From positions 1 through 6,095 of the forward strand of contig JAEZFJ010000479.1 in NCBI GenBank assembly GCA_023437755.1: a DNA stretch of 6,095 bases. The letters are read 5' to 3'. This document shows positions 1 through 4,789 of this stretch, piece by piece. The translations under genes were made by a program, and so were the position numbers. This DNA is from Pseudomonadota bacterium (lineage in GTDB: Bacteria; Pseudomonadota; Alphaproteobacteria; Rhizobiales; Devosiaceae). The number at the start of each line of letters is the position of its first letter. Position 1 is the first letter of the stretch. The notes beneath the pieces are model-generated. The model searched no databases. It worked only from the letters and a program-made list of their open reading frames with translations, and was not told the DNA's origin.

Positions 1-20
1 TGGCGCTCATTCAGCTTCAT
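1..20 (-). CDS. 5' end of a divergent gene, probably a LysR-family regulator (partial)
   Basis: Seen: the complement of 18-20 is ATG, followed by an open frame reading MKLNER, then the first two bases (CA) of a His or Gln codon at the window edge. The LysR regulator encoded at 2633-3583 begins MKIDARH, so the fragment matches at Met, Lys and Arg, has the conservative pairs Leu/Ile and Asn/Asp, and its last partial codon allows the same His. Its start codon also sits in a palindrome in the same way as the start of that regulator (see 19-33 and 3582-3596). Inference: a second, paralogous LysR regulator divergent from the dioxygenase operon. No Shine-Dalgarno sequence precedes the ATG, as with the other regulator. 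Six codons are too few to prove a family; it could be an unrelated gene or a chance ATG. Confidence 0.5.
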
Positions 21-33
21 AGCAATATGCTAT
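19..33. promoter_or_regulatory. Palindromic LysR-type operator upstream of the dioxygenase operon
   Basis: Seen: a perfect inverted repeat, ATAGCA-ATA-TGCTAT, that contains the T-N11-A LysR box (T20, A32). It reads ATAGC-N5-GCTAT, the same form as ATAAC-N5-GTTAT at 3582-3596. The centre (26) is 84 bp upstream of the dioxygenase start codon at 110, against 87 bp for the other site and its gene. The left end overlaps the putative divergent start codon at 18-20. A TATATT hexamer at 31-36 (5/6 to the sigma-70 -10) overlaps the right arm on the plus strand but has no recognisable -35, so the plus-strand promoter is not resolved. The rest of 34-93 shows no gene or other strong signal. Inference: binding site of a LysR regulator controlling both directions. 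Confidence 0.6.
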
Positions 34-57
34 ATTAGCTCTGTCACAATTCAACAA
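29..57 (-). promoter_or_regulatory. Candidate promoter of the divergent partial gene
   Basis: Seen on the minus strand: TTGTTG (complement of 52-57, 3/6 to the -35 consensus), a 17-bp spacer, and TATAGC (complement of 29-34, 4/6 to the -10), then 8 nt to the ATG. This matches in spacing the candidate promoter of the regulator at 3592-3620. On its own it is weak; the parallel with the second site is the main support. The -10 lies inside the operator arm, so regulator binding would be expected to repress this direction. Confidence 0.3.
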
Positions 58-93
58 ATTCCGTTCCAGTTCGTGCCAAGTTCATTCCGGGGC

Positions 94-100
94 AGGGAGG
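94..100 (+). promoter_or_regulatory. Ribosome binding site of the intradiol dioxygenase gene
   Basis: AGGGAGG lies 9 nt before the ATG at 110. It supports that start, which also leaves a full-length N-terminal helical domain of normal size for the family. Confidence 0.6.
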
Positions 101-109
101 CTCCTCGGG

Positions 110-1006
110 ATGGACCGTGGGCACGCAACAGGGCTGGAGCAGGAGGCGTTTGCGAGCCTGCGTGCCTTTGAGGCCCGGCTGCGGGAGCTACCACCGTCCC
201 GCCTACGCGACGCCATGGGCGTAATCGTTTCTCATCTACATCAGGCGCTATGGACGCTGCGACCTAATCGGGATGAGGTGCGCGCATTGGTCGATTTTCT
301 CACCGAGACGGGCCACTACGCCGACGCGCGGCGGCAGGAATGGGTGCTGCTCGCCGATGCCCTTGGTCTCTCGAGTGCGCTTGAAGACATCAACACGCCT
401 CGACCAGCCGGCGCGACGCCGGACACCGGTGCGGGAGCGTTCTATCGCGCCGATGCGCCGTCCAAAGACAAAGGCCAGACAATCTCGCGCGATGGCCGCG
501 GCACGCCGCTTCTGGTGACGGGTACGGTCACCGCGCTCGACGGCGAAATGATCCCCGGCGCCACTGTCGAAGTCTGGCATGCCAACGCGGATGGCCTCTA
601 CGAAAACCAGGAACCGGACCGTCAGCCTGAACACAATCTGCGCGGGCGGTTTGTAACCGACGCGCAGGGGCGGTTCCGTTTTCTCTCAATCAAACCATCC
701 GGATACAGCCTGCCAGCGGAAGGGCCTGCAGGCATGCTGCTGCAGCGACTGGGTCTGCCGCTCTCCCGGCCAGCCCATATCAATCTGCGAATATCGGCTG
801 TTGGGTTTGACACCCTCACCACGCACATCTTCGATCGTGCGGATCCTGCCATCAACCGCGACGCCATCTTCGCCGTCCGGCCGGCCCTGCTGGCCGATTT
901 CAAGACCGTTCCCTCGCTTGAGGGAAAGAAGACCTACAGCCTCGACATCAATCTCGTGCTCTGCCCGACAGGCAGTGCGCAATCCATGCCAGGAAGGAGC
1001 TCATAA
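110..1006 (+). CDS. Intradiol ring-cleavage dioxygenase, catechol/hydroxyquinol 1,2-dioxygenase-like, with altered iron ligand
   Basis: A 298-residue cytoplasmic protein of the non-heme Fe(III) intradiol family, normal in length. Residues 1-100 form the helical N-terminal dioxygenase domain and about 125-285 the beta-sandwich catalytic core. Both ligand tyrosines are visible: Tyr164 in GLYENQ and Tyr199 in PSGYSLP. The third ligand is His223 in RPAHIN, but the fourth, normally the second His of HxH (His226 in Acinetobacter CatA), is Asn225 (codon AAT). The family Arg before the Pro is kept (Arg220). His239 in TTHIF sits where CatA has Gln240; a His here and the following DPAINRDAIF stretch resemble hydroxyquinol 1,2-dioxygenases more than catechol enzymes. 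Hydroxyquinol cleavage would yield maleylacetate, fitting the reductase downstream. It is the first gene of an operon and overlaps the next by 1 nt (TAATG). Family membership is firm; substrate and even activity are uncertain because of Asn225. Confidence 0.88.
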   Translation: MDRGHATGLEQEAFASLRAFEARLRELPPSRLRDAMGVIVSHLHQALWTLRPNRDEVRALVDFLTETGHYADARRQEWVLLADALGLSSALEDINTPRPAGATPDTGAGAFYRADAPSKDKGQTISRDGRGTPLLVTGTVTALDGEMIPGATVEVWHANADGLYENQEPDRQPEHNLRGRFVTDAQGRFRFLSIKPSGYSLPAEGPAGMLLQRLGLPLSRPAHINLRISAVGFDTLTTHIFDRADPAINRDAIFAVRPALLADFKTVPSLEGKKTYSLDINLVLCPTGSAQSMPGRSS

Positions 1007-1965
1007 TGAGTGGCATCAACGGCTATCACCATCTGACGCTGTCCACGGACGGTGCGCAGGAGGACTTCGATTTTTATACCAAGACCCTTGGGCTGCATTC
1101 GGTCAAGCGCACCGTGCTGTTCGACGGCGTCCTGCCGGTATACCACCTCTACTACGGCTCCCCCAGTGGCGACGCATCGACGATCATCACCACCTTTCCC
1201 TTCCGCAAACCGGGTGTTTATGGCCGCCGCGGCACCAACCAGTCCAGGGCCATCCTTCAGGCCATTCCCAGGGGCGCCGTAGACTTCTGGGTTGATCGCC
1301 TCAATGGCCGCGGCATTGCGGCTAAGAAGGTAACCCGGTTCGGCACCGAACGTGTGATCTTCGCCCATCCCTGCGGCATTCCGCATGAACTGGTCGAAAG
1401 CGACAGTGACAAGCGTGAGCCGATCACCAACGAGAGCCAGGGTATTGGCCGTGACCACGGCATTAAAGGCATCTACGGCAGCGTCGTTGCCACCACCGAC
1501 AAGACGGCGATGAACGACTTCCTGACCATCGCACTGCCGCTTCAGCTGGAATCGCAGACCGATGATGGCGACGTCTATCGTGTGCCCGACGCCAGCGGCG
1601 TCATCCAGCGGGTGGAAGTGATCACCGATCGCGACAGCCCCCAAGGTACCTGGACACTGGCCGGCGGCACCATACACCATCTGGCGCTCAATACCGGTGA
1701 CGAAGAAAGCCAGCTCAAGCTGCGCGCTCATATCGAGGGGCTCGGTTTCACTGACATCTCCGAGCAGAAGGACCGCAACTACTTCAAGTCCTGCTACGTG
1801 CGCTCACCCGGCGGCGCCCTGTTCGAGCTGGCCTGGACCACCCCACAGGGTTGGACCAGCGACGAGCCTCCCGGCCAGATCGGCAAGACCCTGGTCTTCC
1901 CGCCCTGGTTCAAGGACCGCGAAGACGAACTGCGTGCCGGCCTCGAAGAAGCGGCCTTTGTCTGA
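1006..1965 (+). CDS. Vicinal-oxygen-chelate ring-cleaving dioxygenase, PcpA/LinE/MhqO type
   Basis: A 319-residue protein with two glyoxalase/VOC modules (about 4-130 and 150-280). This family uses Fe(II) to cleave hydroquinones between a hydroxylated and the adjacent carbon (LinE, PcpA); MhqO of Bacillus is a relative linked to quinone resistance. As I recall them, PcpA's metal ligands are His11, His227 and Glu276. The same spacing here gives His9 (YHHL), His225 (TIHHLAL) and Glu274 (ALFELAW). Second-sphere residues reported for PcpA (His10, Thr13, Arg259, Tyr266) fall, at the same offset of two, on His8, Thr11, Arg257 and Tyr264. The active site therefore appears intact. AAGGAG at 994-999 precedes the ATG by 6 nt; the gene overlaps both neighbours by 1 nt. 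Likely product: maleylacetate (from a chlorohydroquinone) or 4-hydroxymuconic semialdehyde (from hydroquinone). Which hydroquinone is used cannot be read from the sequence. Confidence 0.9.
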   Translation: MSGINGYHHLTLSTDGAQEDFDFYTKTLGLHSVKRTVLFDGVLPVYHLYYGSPSGDASTIITTFPFRKPGVYGRRGTNQSRAILQAIPRGAVDFWVDRLNGRGIAAKKVTRFGTERVIFAHPCGIPHELVESDSDKREPITNESQGIGRDHGIKGIYGSVVATTDKTAMNDFLTIALPLQLESQTDDGDVYRVPDASGVIQRVEVITDRDSPQGTWTLAGGTIHHLALNTGDEESQLKLRAHIEGLGFTDISEQKDRNYFKSCYVRSPGGALFELAWTTPQGWTSDEPPGQIGKTLVFPPWFKDREDELRAGLEEAAFV

Positions 1966-2621
1966 TGGGGGCGGCGGCTGGACTGCGGCGGGGAGCCAGC
2001 GGCTCCGGGGCGAAGGCGCTCTGCGTCCTTGTCCACGGCCGCGGCCAGTCGCCTGAAGACATGGAGAGCCACATCCTGGCGCGGCTGCGGCTTGAGGATG
2101 TGGCGATCTTCCTGCCGCGCGCGCCGCGGGGCGCGTGGTACGATGCGAAAGCCATTGACCCGCTGACCGACTCGACCCGCAACCAACTCGGCAATGCACT
2201 AGCACAGCTCGGCGCCGAAATAGCCGGACTGCGTCGCGAAGCTCCGGGTGTGCCTCTGCTTCTAGCAGGGTTCTCACAAGGCGCGTGCCTTTCCGTTGAA
2301 TATGCATGCCTTGGGTCCAACCCGCCCGAGGCGCTGGTTGCCCTGACGGGCTGCCGGGTCGGGACTGAGCAATGTGCCCGACCCGAGGCTGTTCCGGCTG
2401 GCCTTCCCATCTACCTGAGCGGCAGCGATGCCGATCCTTGGATTCCGCTCGGGGCGATGATGGCTGCGGCGTGCAATCTCGGCCAACACGGCGCCCGCCT
2501 ACGAGCCGACATCTTCCCCGGCCGGGCGCATGAGGCGTCCGACGCCGAGATTGCCATGCTGCAATCGGCACTGGACGATTTGGTCAACGGCAGGCTTCCG
2601 GCAATGGCAGCGGCGCGATGA
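1965..2621 (+). CDS. Alpha/beta hydrolase, phospholipase/carboxylesterase family, MhqD-like
   Basis: A 218-residue serine hydrolase. The strand-and-oxyanion segment LVHGRGQSPEDM is at 22-33, the nucleophile elbow GFSQG places Ser104, the acid is most likely Asp157 in GSDADPWIP, and the base is His189 in GRAHE. This order and the FSQG and DPW.P motifs are typical of the short carboxylesterase/phospholipase family that includes Bacillus MhqD. The frame is open further upstream (to 1851), but the ATG at 1965 is chosen because it overlaps the previous stop as TGATG and leaves a normal-sized enzyme. No good Shine-Dalgarno is present, so translational coupling is likely. No signal peptide is seen, so it should be cytoplasmic. 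In Bacillus, mhqO and mhqD share an operon, so the pairing here supports both assignments. Its substrate is unknown; hydrolysis of a ring-cleavage product or of an ester or quinone adduct is an inference. Confidence 0.85.
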   Translation: MGAAAGLRRGASGSGAKALCVLVHGRGQSPEDMESHILARLRLEDVAIFLPRAPRGAWYDAKAIDPLTDSTRNQLGNALAQLGAEIAGLRREAPGVPLLLAGFSQGACLSVEYACLGSNPPEALVALTGCRVGTEQCARPEAVPAGLPIYLSGSDADPWIPLGAMMAAACNLGQHGARLRADIFPGRAHEASDAEIAMLQSALDDLVNGRLPAMAAAR

Positions 2622-2622
2622 A

Positions 2623-2650
2623 ACCCTTGCCGCTAGTCTCTCCAAAGGGT
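2623..2650. terminator. Possible weak bidirectional terminator between convergent genes
   Basis: An inverted repeat ACCCTT (2623-2628) and AAGGGT (2645-2650) with a 16-nt loop spans the 11-bp gap between the two convergent stop codons and enters the last codons of the regulator. There is no T-run on either side and the loop is large, so function is doubtful. No better terminator is visible for either transcript. Confidence 0.22.
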
Positions 2651-3583
2651 GTTCTGCTCGTGCTGCTGAATGAAGCGCGAGAGATTGCGGAATTCGGTGT
2701 CGATGAAGCGTCGGAAGCGTTGCACCGTGGGGCCGGCGGCGTCCGCATCCTTGGTCAGGATTCCAAGCATGCGTTCGGGATGTCCGATGCGAATGGACAG
2801 CGCAGCCAGAACGCGCTGTCGACGCGCCATGAACACCACGGAATAGGGCAGGATGGTCAGGGCGTCCGAGTTGGAAAGGATCGTGGTCATGGAAGCCAAC
2901 GATCCGCCGGAGAACGAGATGCGCGTATCAGTCACGCCAATGTCACGCAGAATGTGGCGCATGTCCTCATAAAGCGGACTGGAGGCGGGCGGAGCAATCC
3001 AGGGGTAAGGGGCGATGTCCACACGCCGCAGCGATCCCTTGCGCAGCAGGGGGTGGTGGCTTCCGCAGGCGATGACATTTCGGCCAGGCAGCACGGGCAC
3101 AAACTGGAAGCCTGGTGCAACGGCGGCAGGGTTCATCGGGCAGATGGCGACGTCGAGCGTTCCGGCTTCCAGCTGGTGCATCAGTTCGGGAGCATAACCG
3201 TAGGATTGCTCGATCCGGACCTGAGGATGGTTCTGCTGGAACTCCGCGATCAGCGTAGAGATGACCCCGTCCATGAAAACCGGCGTCCCCCCGATCCGGA
3301 CTATTCCACGGTGACCGGAACGAAACGTCTTAACGATAGCGGACGCCGTATTTCCGGCAGCCAGAATTCTGCGGCCTTCGGCCGCCAGCCCCAGGCACAA
3401 TTCTGTCGGCACCAGGGGCCGCTTGTTCTTCTCGAACAGCGACGCGCCAATCCGCGCTTCCAGCGCCGCAATCGTCCGCGACACGCTGGGTTGCGCCCGG
3501 CCGATGCTCTGGGCGCCCTCGGTGAGGCCGCCCCCATCAACAATCGCGGCCAAGATCTCAAGATGTCGCGCGTCGATCTTCAT
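2633..3583 (-). CDS. LysR-family transcriptional regulator
   Basis: A 316-residue LysR-type protein of normal length. The N-terminal winged helix-turn-helix covers about 1-60; the recognition region QPSVSRTIAALEARIG (31-46) followed by LFEK is characteristic. The effector-binding domain, two periplasmic-binding-protein-like lobes, covers about 92-300 from GIVRIGG onward. Members usually act as tetramers and respond to a pathway substrate or intermediate. The gene is divergent from maleylacetate reductase, the classic LysR arrangement, and convergent with the dioxygenase operon. Start at 3583 is chosen because MKIDARHLEIL is the normal LysR N-terminus; no Shine-Dalgarno precedes it, and a candidate promoter places the transcript start at or within a few bases of the ATG, suggesting a leaderless message. 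The start codon lies in the palindrome at 3581-3597, so autorepression is likely. Family certain; effector unknown. Confidence 0.93.
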   Translation of the reverse strand: MKIDARHLEILAAIVDGGGLTEGAQSIGRAQPSVSRTIAALEARIGASLFEKNKRPLVPTELCLGLAAEGRRILAAGNTASAIVKTFRSGHRGIVRIGGTPVFMDGVISTLIAEFQQNHPQVRIEQSYGYAPELMHQLEAGTLDVAICPMNPAAVAPGFQFVPVLPGRNVIACGSHHPLLRKGSLRRVDIAPYPWIAPPASSPLYEDMRHILRDIGVTDTRISFSGGSLASMTTILSNSDALTILPYSVVFMARRQRVLAALSIRIGHPERMLGILTKDADAAGPTVQRFRRFIDTEFRNLSRFIQQHEQNTLWRD

Positions 3584-3609
3584 AACGTCAAGTTATGTTA
3601 CGCGACGCG
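3569..3609. repeat. 41-bp interrupted dyad around the LysR operator
   Basis: Outer arms CGCGTCG (3569-3575) and CGACGCG (3603-3609) are exact reverse complements and share the centre, 3589, of the inner palindrome at 3581-3597. The 5-bp stretches between inner and outer arms do not pair. The left outer arm lies in codons 3-5 of the regulator. The equivalent positions around the left-hand operator (19-33) do not show these arms. LysR tetramers often contact about 50 bp, so the outer arms could be extra contacts, but in GC-rich DNA this could also be chance. Confidence 0.35.
3581..3597. promoter_or_regulatory. Palindromic LysR operator in the regulator/maleylacetate reductase intergenic region
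   Basis: Seen: CATAAC-GTCAA-GTTATG, a perfect 6-bp inverted repeat with a 5-nt spacer, containing the LysR box T-N11-A (T3583, A3595). The core (3582-3596) has the same ATARC-N5-GYTAT form as 19-33. The first three bases are the complement of the regulator's start codon. Its centre lies 87 bp upstream of the reductase ATG. With the usual LysR recognition-site position near -65, transcription would start near 3654, leaving a short leader before the Shine-Dalgarno. TATGCC at 3643-3648 is the nearest -10-like element; no good -35 is seen, as is common for activator-dependent promoters. Inference: autorepression on one side, activation on the other. Confidence 0.7.
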
Positions 3610-3620
3610 AAATCGATCAA
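3592..3620 (-). promoter_or_regulatory. Candidate promoter of the LysR gene
   Basis: On the minus strand TTGATC (complement of 3615-3620, 4/6 to the -35) is followed after 17 bp by CATAAC (complement of 3592-3597, 4/6 to the -10), then 8 nt to the ATG. A normal -10 to start distance puts the transcript start at or within a few bases of the start codon. The -10 is exactly one arm of the operator, so bound regulator would exclude RNA polymerase. Confidence 0.42.
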
Positions 3621-3663
3621 GCCGGTATGTTGTGCGTGTCACTATGCCTTTGCGCCAGAATGC

Positions 3664-3670
3664 GAGGAGG
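3664..3670 (+). promoter_or_regulatory. Ribosome binding site that fixes the maleylacetate reductase start
   Basis: GAGGAGG ends 5 nt before the ATG at 3676. It decides that start over the in-frame ATG at 3595, which lies inside the operator and would add 27 residues not resembling the family. Confidence 0.8.
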
Positions 3671-3675
3671 TATTG

Positions 3676-4749
3676 ATGTCGCATTTCACGTCCAGTTTTG
3701 CGGCTCAATTCGCCTCTGTTCGCGTTCGTTTCGGCGCTGGTATTCGCAGCCAAGTGAGCGAAGAGATAGCCCGTCTAGGTTGCAGGCGCGCGCTGGTCCT
3801 CTCAACGCCGCCTCAGGCGGACACCGCCATGGAAATGGCGCAGGAAATCGGAGACCTAGCGGTGGGCGTCTTCACACGCGCCACCATGCACACGCCGACT
3901 TCGGTCACTGAAGAAGCCGTGGCCCACGCACGTTCTGTTCGGGCCGATTGTGTGGTGGCCATTGGCGGAGGCTCAACCACCGGTCTTGGCAAGGCGATCG
4001 CGCTGCACACCGATCTGCCGCAGATCGTTGTGCCGACCACTTATGCGGGGTCGGAAGCGACCAACATTCTTGGCCAGACCGAAAATGGCGTAAAGACCAC
4101 GCTCATCGACGCGAAGGTGCAGCCAGAGGTCCTTCTTTACGACGCCGAGCTGGTCAAAACTCTGCCCGTCGGAATGACGGTGACCAGCGCGCTCAATGCC
4201 ATGGCACATGCTGCCGAGGGCCTCTACGCAAGAGATCGCAATCCCGTCTCGACGCTGCTGGCCATCGAGGGGCTGGAGGCTTTCGCCGAGTCGCTCGAGA
4301 AGGTCGTTGCCAATTCAGGCGACCTGGAGGCGCGTGGGCGGACTCTCTATGGCGCCTGGCTCTGCGGTACCGTCCTGGGGCAGGTCGGCATGGCACTGCA
4401 TCACAAGCTCTGCCACACCCTCGGTGGGTCCTTTGACCTGCCGCATGCCGAAACCCATGCGGTGATCCTGCCGCATGCATTGGCCTTCAATGCTCGCGCC
4501 GCCGCTAGGGAACTCGAACCTGTCACCCGCATCTTCGGCGGCGATAACCCCGGTTGGGCGCTCTACGACTTTGCCAAACGGCTCGGAGCGCCGCTGGCCC
4601 TCAAGGACATTGGCATGCGCGAGGAGAACCTCGCCAAGGCCGCCGATCTGGCAACGTCCAAACCCTACTGGAATCCGCAACCGGTGACCAAAGAGGACAT
4701 CGCCACCTTGCTGGCCGCGGCCTTCCGGGGCGATCCGCCGGCATTCTAA
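3676..4749 (+). CDS. Maleylacetate reductase (iron-containing alcohol dehydrogenase superfamily)
   Basis: A 357-residue protein, the usual size for maleylacetate reductases. It reduces maleylacetate to 3-oxoadipate with NAD(P)H in the cytoplasm, the common final step of hydroxyquinol, hydroquinone and chloroaromatic pathways (PcpE, LinF and TfdF families). The N-terminal dinucleotide-binding half shows GGGSTTGLGKAIAL at 97-110 and PTTYAGSE at 120-127. The C-terminal helical half carries AHAAEGLY (177-184), the HHKLCHTLGG block (241-250 region) and DLPHAETHAV (254-263) with His257 and His261, placed as in this superfamily's active site. The GGGST-TGLGK and HHKLCHTLGG motifs separate it from ordinary iron alcohol dehydrogenases. 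It is divergent from the LysR gene, with the operator between them, and 40 bp upstream of the solute-binding protein gene, probably co-transcribed. Function is well supported; the exact (chlorinated or not) substrate is not. Confidence 0.92.
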   Translation: MSHFTSSFAAQFASVRVRFGAGIRSQVSEEIARLGCRRALVLSTPPQADTAMEMAQEIGDLAVGVFTRATMHTPTSVTEEAVAHARSVRADCVVAIGGGSTTGLGKAIALHTDLPQIVVPTTYAGSEATNILGQTENGVKTTLIDAKVQPEVLLYDAELVKTLPVGMTVTSALNAMAHAAEGLYARDRNPVSTLLAIEGLEAFAESLEKVVANSGDLEARGRTLYGAWLCGTVLGQVGMALHHKLCHTLGGSFDLPHAETHAVILPHALAFNARAAARELEPVTRIFGGDNPGWALYDFAKRLGAPLALKDIGMREENLAKAADLATSKPYWNPQPVTKEDIATLLAAAFRGDPPAF

Positions 4750-4751
4750 CC

Positions 4752-4773
4752 AGCCGTAAGGCTCATGATTTTT
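4752..4773 (+). other. Small GNRA-loop hairpin plus T-run between reductase and transporter genes
   Basis: AGCC (4752-4755) and GGCT (4760-4763) pair around a GTAA tetraloop; five T's follow at 4769-4773, after a 5-nt gap. The stem is only 4 bp, too short for a strong intrinsic terminator. It might act as a weak attenuator or an RNA-processing site that separates reductase and transporter expression, or be chance. Confidence 0.2.
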
Positions 4774-4780
4774 GGGAGGA
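4774..4780 (+). promoter_or_regulatory. Ribosome binding site that fixes the solute-binding protein start
   Basis: GGGAGGA lies 9 nt before the ATG at 4790. An in-frame TTG at 4772 would place this element inside the coding region and put six residues ahead of the signal peptide, so the ATG is preferred. Confidence 0.75.
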
Positions 4781-4789
4781 GAACCAATC

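Noticed and set aside
63..83. Three GTTC occurrences between the left operator and the dioxygenase start
   Set aside because: Spacing is uneven and the shared core is only four or five bases, so a repeat array is not supported.
934..1731. Minus-strand open frame of 265 codons opposite the VOC dioxygenase
   Set aside because: No recognisable domain or ribosome binding site; it lies opposite a gene with an intact active site and overlapping operon partners.
1804..2571. Minus-strand open frame of 255 codons opposite the hydrolase
   Set aside because: Composition is Arg/Pro/Gly-rich and low in complexity; the hydrolase on the plus strand has a complete catalytic triad.
3595..3675. Upstream ATG at 3595 as the start of maleylacetate reductase
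   Set aside because: It lies inside the operator, lacks a ribosome binding site and would add residues unlike the family; GAGGAGG before 3676 fixes the start.
2618..3676. Long plus-strand open frame (352 codons) fully antisense to the LysR gene, with an ATGA overlap of the hydrolase stop
   Set aside because: The overlap looks like coupling, but the translation has no recognisable domain and is rich in Arg, Gly and Gln, as expected for a shadow frame in GC-rich DNA. The minus-strand frame is an unmistakable LysR protein.
4772..4789. TTG at 4772 as the start of the solute-binding protein
   Set aside because: It would place the strong ribosome binding site inside the gene and extend the Tat signal; ATG at 4790 fits better.
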